From: JBGZEX01 sp041846495
GTDB taxonomy: Bacteria > Bacteroidota > Bacteroidia > Bacteroidales > Marinifilaceae
Assembly: GCA_041846495.1 (NCBI GenBank)
Contig: JBGZEX010000021.1
Coordinates: forward strand, 1 to 28,544
Length of the DNA stretch: 28,544 nt
Direction: 5' to 3'
Under the pieces are notes generated by a model, which saw nothing but the letters and a program-made list of their open reading frames with translations, did no database searches and was not told where the DNA came from. Made by a program: the position numbers and the translations under genes. Below, piece by piece: positions 8,499 to 16,120 of this stretch. Numbering within the stretch: the first letter of the stretch is position 1; every line of letters starts with the position of its first letter.

Positions 8499-10202
8499 AT
8501 GAAGAGACTTATTGAATGCGTTCCCAATTTCAGCGAAGGGAATAATATGCATATAATCGATGAAATCGTCGATTGCATGAAAACGGTTGAAGGGGTTAGT
8601 ATTATCGACGTGGATCCGGGAAAAGCGACAAACCGGACAGTAGTTACCATGGTCGGAGAACCGGAACTCGTATGCGAAGCCGCTTTTAAAGGAGTGAAAA
8701 AAGCATCCGAATTGATAGATATGTCCAAGCATCACGGTGCGCATCCCCGTTTCGGAGCAACGGATGTTTGTCCGCTTATTCCCGTAGCCGGTATTACGAT
8801 GGAAGAGACGGCGGAATTAGCGAGAAATTTGGCCAAACGCATAGGTGAAGAACTCGATATACCTGTTTACTGCTATGAAAATGCAGCCTTTAAACCCGAG
8901 AGGAGGAATTTGGCTTCCTGCCGTTCGGGAGAATACGAAGCTCTGGGCGAACGCCTTAAAAGTGCCGACTGGCATCCCGATTTCGGCCCCCGAGAATTGA
9001 ATGCACATACGATGAAAACCGGAGCTACTGCCGTAGGGGCCCGGAATTTCCTGGTAGCTTATAATGTAAACTTGAACACGACTTCTACTCGACGCGCCAA
9101 CTCCATAGCTTTCGACGTACGCGAAAGAGGCCGGGCTTTAAGAGAAGGCGATCCCATTACCGGAAAATTGGTGAAAGATGAAAACGGGAAACAAGTGATG
9201 GTACCGGGAAGTTTGAAATCCGTAAAAGCCATAGGATGGTTTATCGAAGAATACGGAGTAGCTCAAATATCCATGAATCTTACGGATATATCCGTAACTC
9301 CCGTACATGTGGCTTTCGACGAAGTATGCGATAAGGCGGCCGCTCGCGGAATTCGGGTGACCGGTTCGGAACTGGTCGGCGTCATCCCTCTCCAGGCGAT
9401 GTTGGATGCCGGACGTTATTTCTTAAGCAAACAAAAACGTTCTACCGGCGTATCCGATAAGGAACTTATAAAAATAGCCGTAAAATCGATGGGTCTGGAC
9501 GAATTGTATCCTTTCGATCCTCAAAAGAAAATTATCGAATACATACTGGAAGCCGAAGCCGATAAAGGGCGGAAAAAGCTTATCGATATGAATCTTTCCG
9601 ATTTTGCGGACGAAACCGCATCCGAATCTCCGGCTCCCGGAGGAGGCTCGATTTCCGCATATATGGGAGCTTTAGGGGCGGCATTGAGTTCCATGGTAGC
9701 CAATCTATCTTCCCATAAGAGAGGATGGGACGACAGATGGGAGGAATTCAGCAATTGGGCGGAAAAAGGTAAGAAATTCCAAACCGAACTCATCAAATCG
9801 GTTGACGAGGATACCAATGCCTTCAATGTCATTATGAATGCTTTCGGTCTGCCCAAGAAAACCGACGAAGAAAAAGCGACCAGAGCCAAAGCCATACAGG
9901 AAGCGACCAAATATGCGACGGAAGTCCCGTTTAAAACCTTGAAATTATGCTACGAATCCATGGAAGTAGCCAAAGCTATGGCCATGGAAGGCAATCCCAA
10001 CTCCGTAAGCGATGCCGGCGTAGGAGCTATTGCCGCAAGAGGCGGAGTAATCGGAGCGTTTTTAAATGTTAAGATTAATGCAAGCGGATTGGAAGACAGG
10101 AAGTTTGCAGAAAAAATCGTAAGCGAAAGTCAGGCTATCGTGGAAAAAGCCGAAATTTTGGAAAAAGAAATTTTGGAAATCGTACACTCTAAAATAAAAT
10201 AA
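8499..10202 (+). CDS. ftcD: Fused glutamate formimidoyltransferase/formimino-THF cyclodeaminase
   Basis: This 567-residue protein joins both activities that move the formimino group of formiminoglutamate onto tetrahydrofolate and then release ammonia to give methenyl-THF. Residues 1-325 form the transferase, starting LIECVPNFSEG and carrying the catalytic His in KHHGAHPRFGATD at position 82, the same number as His82 of mammalian FTCD. The segment from about residue 360 (LSDFADETASESPAPGGGS, then GALGAALSSMVANL) is the all-helical cyclodeaminase domain. The layout matches animal FTCD; many bacteria, including some Bacteroides, encode the two as separate genes. It lies 16 bases after hutI and ends just before a large hairpin. 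Both domains look complete. Confidence 0.95.
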   Translation: MKRLIECVPNFSEGNNMHIIDEIVDCMKTVEGVSIIDVDPGKATNRTVVTMVGEPELVCEAAFKGVKKASELIDMSKHHGAHPRFGATDVCPLIPVAGITMEETAELARNLAKRIGEELDIPVYCYENAAFKPERRNLASCRSGEYEALGERLKSADWHPDFGPRELNAHTMKTGATAVGARNFLVAYNVNLNTTSTRRANSIAFDVRERGRALREGDPITGKLVKDENGKQVMVPGSLKSVKAIGWFIEEYGVAQISMNLTDISVTPVHVAFDEVCDKAAARGIRVTGSELVGVIPLQAMLDAGRYFLSKQKRSTGVSDKELIKIAVKSMGLDELYPFDPQKKIIEYILEAEADKGRKKLIDMNLSDFADETASESPAPGGGSISAYMGALGAALSSMVANLSSHKRGWDDRWEEFSNWAEKGKKFQTELIKSVDEDTNAFNVIMNAFGLPKKTDEEKATRAKAIQEATKYATEVPFKTLKLCYESMEVAKAMAMEGNPNSVSDAGVGAIAARGGVIGAFLNVKINASGLEDRKFAEKIVSESQAIVEKAEILEKEILEIVHSKIK

Positions 10203-10215
10203 GAATTCAGCCGAG

Positions 10216-10259
10216 AGGAGGTTATCCGGAGAATGAAAAATTCTCAAGGATAGCCTCTT
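10216..10259 (+). terminator. Two-tier hairpin after the hut operon, probable terminator
   Basis: Starting 14 bases after the FTCD stop, AGGAGGTTATCC (10216-10227) pairs with GGATAGCCTCTT (10248-10259) through 12 base pairs including two G-T wobbles. Inside it GAGAAT (10229-10234) pairs with ATTCTC (10240-10245) around a GAAAA loop. There is no long T tract afterwards, only TTAATT, so it may be a weak or Rho-assisted terminator, or a structured leader of the next gene, whose start is 70 bases downstream. Confidence 0.6.
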
Positions 10260-10329
10260 AATTCGCTAAAAATCGTAACTGCAGAAGTCTTTCACTCCTC
10301 TGTCTTTTTGTTCTATTCAGACATCGACT

Positions 10330-11226
10330 ATGTTGAATTTCAAACCTATCGAACTTCGAGATAAAAAGATCATCCAATCCTACACGGGAATTCATACCTG
10401 TCGCGATTGCAATTGGTCGTTCGCCAATCTTATTGCCTGGCAATTCAAAACCCGGAGTTGCTATGCTTTTTATAAAGACCGTCTTATCGTACGTTTCGAA
10501 TGGGGAGAAAAGGCACCTTGCTATATGATATGTTTCGATCACGGAGATTTGACGGAAGTCGTTCGTGTGCTCGAACAAGAAGCGGAGGAGCGAAATGAGG
10601 AACTCTGCATACACGGAGTATTCCCGCATATGGAAAATGCCGTGAATGCCGCTTTCCCCGGAAAATTCGAATTCATAAACAAACGAAATTATGCCGATTA
10701 TATATACAACCGGCATGATTTAGTGGAATTAAAGGGAAAAAACTATCAACCTAAAAGAAACCACGTAAACAAATTCGTCAAAACCTATCCTTACGAATAT
10801 GTGGAACTAAGAGAGGATGACCTCGATTTATGCAGGGATATGGAAAGAAAATGGTACGAAAGAAACGGCTTGGAGCAGGAAGAATCCGTAATCAACGAGA
10901 GAAAAGCCCTCGAATACATGCTTACCCATTACGGAGAACTCGAACTCATCGGCGGCTCTTTACGGGTAGACGGCAAAATGGTCGCTTTCTGCATAGGTTC
11001 CCAAATAACGGAGGATACCATCGATATTCATATGGAGAAAGCGGATATCGATTATAGCGGAAGCTATGCCGCTATCAATAAAGAATTCGTTTCCCGCCTG
11101 CCCGAAAAATACATATATGTCAACCGGGAAGAAGATTTGGGAATTCCCGGTCTCAGAAAAGCCAAGCTATCCTATTATCCGGCCCTACTCCTCGAAAAAG
11201 GGAGAGCCGTAAAAAAATTCAGATGA
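10330..11226 (+). CDS. DUF2156 (LPG-synthase C-terminal-like) protein
   Basis: This 298-residue soluble protein has the pattern of the DUF2156/PF09924 family, which has a tandem acyltransferase-like fold related to the aminoacyl-transferring domain of phosphatidylglycerol lysyltransferases and to FemX-type enzymes. Typical segments are DCNWSFANLIAWQ near residue 35, the strongly basic LKGKNYQPKRNHVNKF around residue 137, and YVNREEDLGIPGLRKAKLSY near the end. No membrane helix or signal peptide is visible, unlike full-length MprF. Its substrate cannot be read from sequence. The stop codon overlaps the start of the Eis-like gene (ATGA), and that gene overlaps xerD in the same way, so the three are probably translated together. 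Family call is firm; function is unknown. Confidence 0.8.
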   Translation: MLNFKPIELRDKKIIQSYTGIHTCRDCNWSFANLIAWQFKTRSCYAFYKDRLIVRFEWGEKAPCYMICFDHGDLTEVVRVLEQEAEERNEELCIHGVFPHMENAVNAAFPGKFEFINKRNYADYIYNRHDLVELKGKNYQPKRNHVNKFVKTYPYEYVELREDDLDLCRDMERKWYERNGLEQEESVINERKALEYMLTHYGELELIGGSLRVDGKMVAFCIGSQITEDTIDIHMEKADIDYSGSYAAINKEFVSRLPEKYIYVNREEDLGIPGLRKAKLSYYPALLLEKGRAVKKFR

Positions 11227-12263
11227 AAGCGGAATTAATACGGCTGTGGAAGGAAAATTTCGAAGACGATGAGTGCTTTATCCGCTCCTATTTCGAGTGT
11301 AAATACAGTCCAGATTATGCCGTGACGAGAATCGAAGACGGCCGTATCGTTTCTTCTCTTTTGATGTTGCCGTATAAAATGACCTACGGGAACGATATTC
11401 TCGAAACCTCTTATATATCGGGAGCCTCTACAGTGAAATCCCTACGATCGAAAGGGTATATGGGCGATTTATTGCGAAAAGCCCTATGCAGGATGTATAA
11501 AAACAACGTGCATTTTTCTATCCTGATACCGCAAGGAAAAACATTATTCGACTACTACGGGAATTTCGGCTATACTCCCGTTTTCGAACGTGCGATTTCA
11601 CCCCTGCTGCCGGGTAGCGAGCGGATTCCGGACATACGCGTAGAGCGAGCCGGAAGTTTAGCCGCCGTTTCTCCGAAAAAACTCTATGATTTTTACGATT
11701 TCTCCCAAAAAAAATATTCCGGAAGAATATTGCATGACTATAAGGATTTTTTATATTTTCTGAATGAAATATTCAGAAATTCGGGATTCGTCTACTTTGC
11801 AATCGACAAAAAAGACGATGTTTGCGGATTGGCTTTTTTTTCTTCTCAAGGGAATACGGTATACGAAAACGAAGCCTCTTCGCTTGCCGTAGAACATATG
11901 ATAAATACACGTATTCTTACCGATTCGGGGAAAAACGTCTTAAGAATATTCCCCGGAAAAACGCCCGTCTCCTCTCCTTTTGGCATGGGGAGAATCGTAG
12001 ATGCGACCGCAGTATTGGAATTATATGCAAAAAATAACCCCGAAACGAATCTTTCTATAAATTTAAAAGACGATATTATCGAAGATAATAACCGGACATA
12101 CCGTATTTCGAAGGGAAAATCGGAAATATGCCCTTCCGGTTCGAAGGCCGAAGATATGGATATAAAAACCCTGACCTCCCTCGTTTTTACAAATACGGAC
12201 CGACATATCGCCGGGTTCATGAGAAATTTCAATCCTTATATGAATTTAATGTTGGACCTATGA
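11223..12263 (+). CDS. Eis-like GNAT N-acetyltransferase
   Basis: The 346-residue product begins with a GNAT domain: the acetyl-CoA binding segment is GASTVKSLRSKGYMGDLLRK (about residues 66-85), followed by FSILIPQGKTLFDYYGNFGY, a region seen in Eis-type enzymes. The C-terminal third (GMGRIVDATAVLELY, then LSINLKDDIIEDNNRTYRI) resembles the SCP2-like domain that closes Eis proteins. This suggests acetyl transfer to an amine, but the substrate is not predictable; mycobacterial Eis acts on aminoglycosides and protein lysines, and I do not infer resistance here. ATGA overlaps join it to the DUF2156 gene upstream and xerD downstream. Confidence 0.82.
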   Translation: MKAELIRLWKENFEDDECFIRSYFECKYSPDYAVTRIEDGRIVSSLLMLPYKMTYGNDILETSYISGASTVKSLRSKGYMGDLLRKALCRMYKNNVHFSILIPQGKTLFDYYGNFGYTPVFERAISPLLPGSERIPDIRVERAGSLAAVSPKKLYDFYDFSQKKYSGRILHDYKDFLYFLNEIFRNSGFVYFAIDKKDDVCGLAFFSSQGNTVYENEASSLAVEHMINTRILTDSGKNVLRIFPGKTPVSSPFGMGRIVDATAVLELYAKNNPETNLSINLKDDIIEDNNRTYRISKGKSEICPSGSKAEDMDIKTLTSLVFTNTDRHIAGFMRNFNPYMNLMLDL

Positions 12264-13171
12264 ATTGGGACGAAGCTATAGAACGATTCAATAATTATCT
12301 TTTATTGGAAAAAGCATTCTCGAAAAATTCGATAGAAGCTTATATCCGAGATATCGGAAAATTCGTGAAATACGGCATGGCCTCCGAACTCGTTCCCGAA
12401 ACGGTAACTGCAGATGATATAGCCGCTTTTCTGGTATCGGAATCCGTAATCCGCATGTCTAAAAATTCACAGGCAAGAATGATTTCAAGCATAAGAGCTT
12501 TTTTCAAATATCTCGTATACGACGAACTTATCCCGAAAGATCCCAGCCGTTTAGCGGATTTTCCCCGTAAAGACAAGTATCTTCCTACCGTATTGAGCGT
12601 CAATGAAATCGAGCGAATGTTGAACTCCATACCCATAGATAAACCCGAAGGACAACGCAATAAGGCCATTATAGAAACACTTTATTCCTGCGGATTACGA
12701 GTTTCCGAACTCGTAAATCTGAAAATTTCGAATATAAATTTCAGACAGGATTTTCTCCGTATCAAAGGTAAAGGGAATAAGGAACGCATACTGCCTTTAG
12801 GTAAAATGGTAAAAAAAGAAATCAAACGCTATCTCAAATTTTACAGGAGTAATATCGATATTCAGAAAAAATACGAGGACTTTTTATTTTTAAATAAAAA
12901 AGGAAGCAACCTCTCCCGAATGACGGTTTTCAATATTGTGAAACAAGTCGCAGCCGATGCCGGTATCCGGAAAAATATTTCCCCGCATACGTTAAGACAT
13001 TCTTTTGCTTCCCATTTGGTAAACGGAGGAGCCGATTTGCGTGCCGTACAGGATATGTTGGGACATAAATCCATTCTAACTACGGAAATATACACCCATT
13101 TGGACGAAACTTATCTCAAAGATACGCTATATTTATATCATCCCCGTTCGAAATATAAATCCTCAAAATAA
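12260..13171 (+). CDS. xerD: Site-specific tyrosine recombinase XerD
   Basis: XerD, with XerC, resolves chromosome dimers at dif. The 303-residue protein has an N-terminal SAM-like core-binding domain (about 1-95, SKNSIEAYIRDIGKF) and a catalytic domain with the full set R147 (CGLRVSELVNL), K171 (KGKGNKER), H243 and R246 (HTLRHSFASHLV), H269 (GHKSILTTEIY) and nucleophile Y278. These positions are one less than the E. coli XerD residues, supporting a housekeeping role rather than a phage integrase. The start is ATG 12260, overlapping the upstream stop by 4 bases; an in-frame ATG at 12128 lies inside the GNAT gene and adds unrelated sequence. XerC versus XerD cannot be fully settled from motifs alone. 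Confidence 0.9.
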   Translation: MNWDEAIERFNNYLLLEKAFSKNSIEAYIRDIGKFVKYGMASELVPETVTADDIAAFLVSESVIRMSKNSQARMISSIRAFFKYLVYDELIPKDPSRLADFPRKDKYLPTVLSVNEIERMLNSIPIDKPEGQRNKAIIETLYSCGLRVSELVNLKISNINFRQDFLRIKGKGNKERILPLGKMVKKEIKRYLKFYRSNIDIQKKYEDFLFLNKKGSNLSRMTVFNIVKQVAADAGIRKNISPHTLRHSFASHLVNGGADLRAVQDMLGHKSILTTEIYTHLDETYLKDTLYLYHPRSKYKSSK

Positions 13172-13200
13172 AATATCTCCCGTTTTTAATAAATTTTCCT

Positions 13201-13725
13201 ATGACTAAAAATGAAATCATACAGAATCTTAGAACCGAAAACCGTGAATTATTCCATCATACCATCAACGAAATAAAAGAAAACGGAGATTTGGATATTA
13301 TTCCGCTATTATTCGATTTTATGGAAGAAACTCAAAACTACGAGTTCGAACGTGCGATTGTTCGTCTGCTTTCGGATATAAAACAAAGTCGTTTTAAACC
13401 GGTTTTAATGGAACGATTACAAAAAAACATCTCCCCCAAATTACGAGTGGCATTATTGGAAGTTGTTTGGGAATCCGATATCGATTTTTCCGAATATATA
13501 AAATTTTTTACGGAACTTATTATTTCCGAGGATTTTAAAATAGCCCTCGAAGCCCATACCGTCATTTCCAATCTGAAATACATACGGCTTCAAGATGCCG
13601 AAGAAGCCTTAAAAGCCGTAGAAAGCATAAGTCCGGCTTCGGACAAAAAAGCATTGATTGAAGATATCCTATACCTTTTACGTAAACGAATTCAATCCCC
13701 GGAAGAAGATTCTCCTTTGGAATAA
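13201..13725 (+). CDS. Hypothetical HEAT-repeat-like protein
   Basis: The 174-residue acidic, cytoplasmic-looking protein is predicted almost entirely helical, with repeating helix pairs (IIPLLFDFMEE, IVRLLSDIKQSRFKPVLMERL, LRVALLEVVWE, IALEAHTVISNLKYI) spaced like HEAT or ARM units. Such proteins usually act as protein-binding scaffolds. No catalytic motif, signal peptide or membrane helix is seen. It starts 29 bases after xerD and may be the last gene of that operon; it converges on the minus-strand gene at 13749 with 23 bases between them. No specific function can be assigned. Confidence 0.65.
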   Translation: MTKNEIIQNLRTENRELFHHTINEIKENGDLDIIPLLFDFMEETQNYEFERAIVRLLSDIKQSRFKPVLMERLQKNISPKLRVALLEVVWESDIDFSEYIKFFTELIISEDFKIALEAHTVISNLKYIRLQDAEEALKAVESISPASDKKALIEDILYLLRKRIQSPEEDSPLE

Positions 13726-13748
13726 CTATGCCGAAAGGTTGCGTTTTC

Positions 13749-14873
13749 CTACATGGATTCGTAATAAATCCGTCCTTTTACTACTTTGGGACGGGTATAA
13801 TTCAACCGTTCCGTAATATATTGAAAGTTCTCCGTAATTTCCCCTTCACTCGTCCGGTAATCGTAAACCATACTGATTCCTTTTAAAAAATACCGGTTGT
13901 TGACTTTTATGTAATTCGTAACTATTTTCACATCCAAATCGGAGGGATCGTCCCGAAGGGGCATAAAACTCTTTCCGAGAGTGGAAGAAGAAGAGAGTTT
14001 TGTTTTTAATATATTCTTCAACACGGCTTTATCTTTTAAATTTATATAGATTTCTCCTTCATAGGAAACAGGGTCCGCATCTCCGAATACGTTAATATCG
14101 GGACTTATACTTTTGTAAATTATTTTCTGAACGGAATCTCCTTCATAAATAAATCTCCCGCCGTTTTTCAATATAAAACGGTCGTTTTGTTCCAAATCCA
14201 AAATATTGCGGGTATGTCTTACGATATCGCAAGTCAGCACATCGTCGAAAAATGTCATTCCTTCGGTTGTACTAAGCGGTTCTCTGGATTTTTTTACCTG
14301 AGAAAAAGCATAATTCAAAGCATTGAAGGTATGTTCGGGATCCGTACGTATATATCCCTCGCTGTCGTATATATCCACAATCGATTCCTTTTTCCACTCC
14401 TCCGTTCCGGCTTTGGAATAAGAATATTTAAAGTATCCCGTATAGCTTAAAGGAGATTGTACGTAATTCCGTCCGATACTTTCTACGGCATTCCGTAATA
14501 ATTTCCGATAAACTAAAGATTCCCCGTATACGCTTACGGACTTCAAACTATAAGTGACGGATTTCAAGTTTATCGTAAAATTCTTTTTCGCTTTGGCCTC
14601 GTATAATTTTATTTCGTAAGGTAAAAAACCTATAGCCGACACTTTCAGCAGGTGCGTCGTATATTTATAGGATATCTTCAGTTCAAAAAAACCGTTCACA
14701 TCGGATGCAACTCCTTTCGGGGTTCCTTCTACCTCGATATTGGCAAAAGCGACTGCTTCTTGCGTATCCGCATTGACGATACGTCCTTTGATGTTAATAA
14801 CCTCTTCCTGTGCAAAACCTATAAGAGCAAAACTCCAAAATATAAAGACTAATAACAGATTTTTTTTATTCAT
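13749..14873 (-). CDS. Exported protein with carboxypeptidase-like regulatory domain
   Basis: The 374-residue product starts with a signal peptide (MNKKNLLLVFIFWSFALIGF, likely cleaved after GFAQ). Residues about 26-105 form a CarboxypepD_reg-like beta-sandwich: IKGRIVNADTQEAVAFANIE, then GVASDVNGFFEL and VSAIGFLPYEI. This domain is common at the N-terminus of Bacteroidota outer-membrane proteins. The remainder (LLRNAVESIGRNY, SYTGYFKYSYSK) resembles the periplasmic or outer-membrane region that often follows it in Bacteroidota, but no TonB-dependent barrel is present. I use the ATG at 14873; an in-frame start at 14954 would prepend 27 residues that spoil the signal peptide. It is transcribed alone, divergent from the coiled-coil lipoprotein. 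Role unknown, possibly envelope related. Confidence 0.75.
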   Translation of the reverse strand: MNKKNLLLVFIFWSFALIGFAQEEVINIKGRIVNADTQEAVAFANIEVEGTPKGVASDVNGFFELKISYKYTTHLLKVSAIGFLPYEIKLYEAKAKKNFTINLKSVTYSLKSVSVYGESLVYRKLLRNAVESIGRNYVQSPLSYTGYFKYSYSKAGTEEWKKESIVDIYDSEGYIRTDPEHTFNALNYAFSQVKKSREPLSTTEGMTFFDDVLTCDIVRHTRNILDLEQNDRFILKNGGRFIYEGDSVQKIIYKSISPDINVFGDADPVSYEGEIYINLKDKAVLKNILKTKLSSSSTLGKSFMPLRDDPSDLDVKIVTNYIKVNNRYFLKGISMVYDYRTSEGEITENFQYITERLNYTRPKVVKGRIYYESM

Positions 14874-14885
14874 GGTATATTTTTC

Positions 14886-14893
14886 TATATTTG
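14886..14893 (+). promoter_or_regulatory. Possible -7 box for the coiled-coil lipoprotein gene
   Basis: TATATTTG is a perfect TAnnTTTG match 90 bases before the ATG at 14984, within the 110-base divergent intergenic region. The expected -33 position holds only a T run without TTG, so this is a partial promoter at best. In AT-rich DNA such an 8-base match can occur by chance. Confidence 0.35.
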
Positions 14894-14983
14894 CCGTTAA
14901 ACTAAGTATTTTTATTAGCAAAAACAACGCCAAGGTACAATTATTGCATATCAAAATCCGTAATTCAAGTAAAATTAAATCAT

Positions 14984-15634
14984 ATGAAACAAAAATCGAA
15001 TTTTTATATAGGAGGAAGTATTCTTATCATTATACTATTGACATCCTGCGTATCGAGAAAAAAATTCAACGAATTGGAACGTACCAAAATGGCTTCCGAC
15101 CAAGAAATCATGATATTGCAATCACAAAAAAAAGCCTTAGAAAATAAACTTTCGCAAACGGAAGAAGAATTTAATGCCATAAGGTATAAAATGACGGCAA
15201 GCAATGCGGCTAAAGATAAAAGGATACAGATTATGACTGCCAAATTGCGTCAACTCGAGGGTAGACGTTCCGAACTTACGGATGAACTTTCATTGGTATC
15301 CGATAAAATCAAATCCGATGAAAAACTGACCCGTAAACAAATCGAAAAACTCCAAAACGAAGTTTTGAAAATATCCCAAGAGAGAGATAGCCTCAAACGG
15401 GATATGGCCGAACTCAAAACCAATCTCAATTGGGAAAATCAAAAATTAGAGCGCGAACTTCAATTGACAAAAGAAAAACGCAATGTTTCCGAAAACCAAA
15501 TTTCTACTCTTAAAGAAGAAATCAATAGATTAAACGATAGATTGAAAACCCTGGATACACAAAAATCCAAAGATAAAGCCGAGATAGAAAAATTGACCAA
15601 TCAAGTTAACTTACTGAAAAAACACTTGAAGTAA
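14984..15634 (+). CDS. Coiled-coil lipoprotein
   Basis: The 216-residue protein has a lipoprotein signal peptide: charged start MKQKSN, hydrophobic core, and lipobox L19-T-S-C22. The rest is almost continuous coiled coil rich in Lys, Glu, Gln and Leu (EIMILQSQKKALENKLSQTE, EIEKLTNQVNLLKKHLK). The opening of the mature part (CVSRKKFNELE) resembles the coiled-coil lead-in that precedes an OmpA-like peptidoglycan-binding domain in some Bacteroidota lipoproteins, but no such domain follows here. It may act as a periplasmic spacer or tether. One base separates its stop from the next gene, which suggests the two are made together. Function unknown. Confidence 0.75.
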   Translation: MKQKSNFYIGGSILIIILLTSCVSRKKFNELERTKMASDQEIMILQSQKKALENKLSQTEEEFNAIRYKMTASNAAKDKRIQIMTAKLRQLEGRRSELTDELSLVSDKIKSDEKLTRKQIEKLQNEVLKISQERDSLKRDMAELKTNLNWENQKLERELQLTKEKRNVSENQISTLKEEINRLNDRLKTLDTQKSKDKAEIEKLTNQVNLLKKHLK

Positions 15635-15635
15635 A

Positions 15636-16025
15636 ATGTATGTCCCTGTTGCGGCAATTACAGTCTTAATTATTTTATTACTTTATCATATAGGAAGAAA
15701 ATCCGATTCTCCCGAAGAAAAATCGATTCCTCCGGAAAACGAATCATGCGAAAACGGAGGAATTTGCAATTGTGGCCCAGGGGATATGTGTGAAAAACAA
15801 TTGCGAAAATTGAATGCTACAATCATCTATTTCGAAGATGAAGAATTAGACCGTTTTAAACACAAACCGGACGACCATTATACCGAAGACGAAATCGAAT
15901 CGTTTCGAGACGTATTGTATACTCTCCAACAAAATGAAATCGAAGAATGGTTGACAAGTTTGGAAAAACGGGAAATCGAACTTCCCGACGTTTTAAAACA
16001 AGAAGTTTTGGACATGATGTTGTAA
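15636..16025 (+). CDS. One-helix membrane protein with a four-cysteine cluster
   Basis: The 129-residue protein has an N-terminal membrane helix (about residues 2-18) followed by His, Arg and Lys, so the positive-inside rule puts the C-terminal part in the cytoplasm. Next comes C38-x5-C44-x-C46-x5-C52 (CENGGICNCGPGDMC), then an acidic helical domain (YFEDEELDRFKHK, DEIESFRDVLYTLQQNEIEE, LPDVLKQEVLDMML). I recall similar small proteins in Bacteroidales genomes, with the acidic half better conserved, but no established function. The cysteines could bind a metal or iron-sulphur cluster. It is 1 base after the coiled-coil lipoprotein gene and converges with DUF2851. Confidence 0.72.
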   Translation: MYVPVAAITVLIILLLYHIGRKSDSPEEKSIPPENESCENGGICNCGPGDMCEKQLRKLNATIIYFEDEELDRFKHKPDDHYTEDEIESFRDVLYTLQQNEIEEWLTSLEKREIELPDVLKQEVLDMML

Positions 16026-16028
16026 TTT

Positions 16029-16041
16029 CCCGGATTCTCCG
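16029..16041 (+). terminator. Short hairpin between convergent genes
   Basis: CCGGA-TTC-TCCGG forms a compact 5-bp hairpin followed by TCTTTT, starting 4 bases after the stop of the cysteine-cluster gene. It may end that operon. The stem is short, so the call is tentative. The rest of the 95-base gap holds nothing I can assign. Confidence 0.4.
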
Positions 16042-16120
16042 GTCTTTTGAAAATATAGATTTAGCGGAGATTGGAATTCCGACGACGATTTTCATATCGG
16101 GAACCGAACTGTAAACTTTA

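Noticed and set aside
9521..9910. 129-codon minus-strand open frame
   Set aside because: It is antisense to the cyclodeaminase domain of the fused FTCD and has low-complexity Ser/Ala/Leu content.
10258..10716. 152-codon minus-strand open frame
   Set aside because: It is antisense to the DUF2156 gene, has no recognisable domain and shows a composition expected of a shadow frame.
11223..12263. Aminoglycoside-resistance role for the Eis-like protein
   Set aside because: Only the general GNAT plus SCP2-like layout is visible; the substrate of such proteins cannot be inferred from it.
12260..13171. Tyrosine recombinase as a sign of an integrated element
   Set aside because: Catalytic residues fall at E. 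coli XerD positions minus one, and there are no flanking direct repeats, tRNA gene, phage or conjugation genes.
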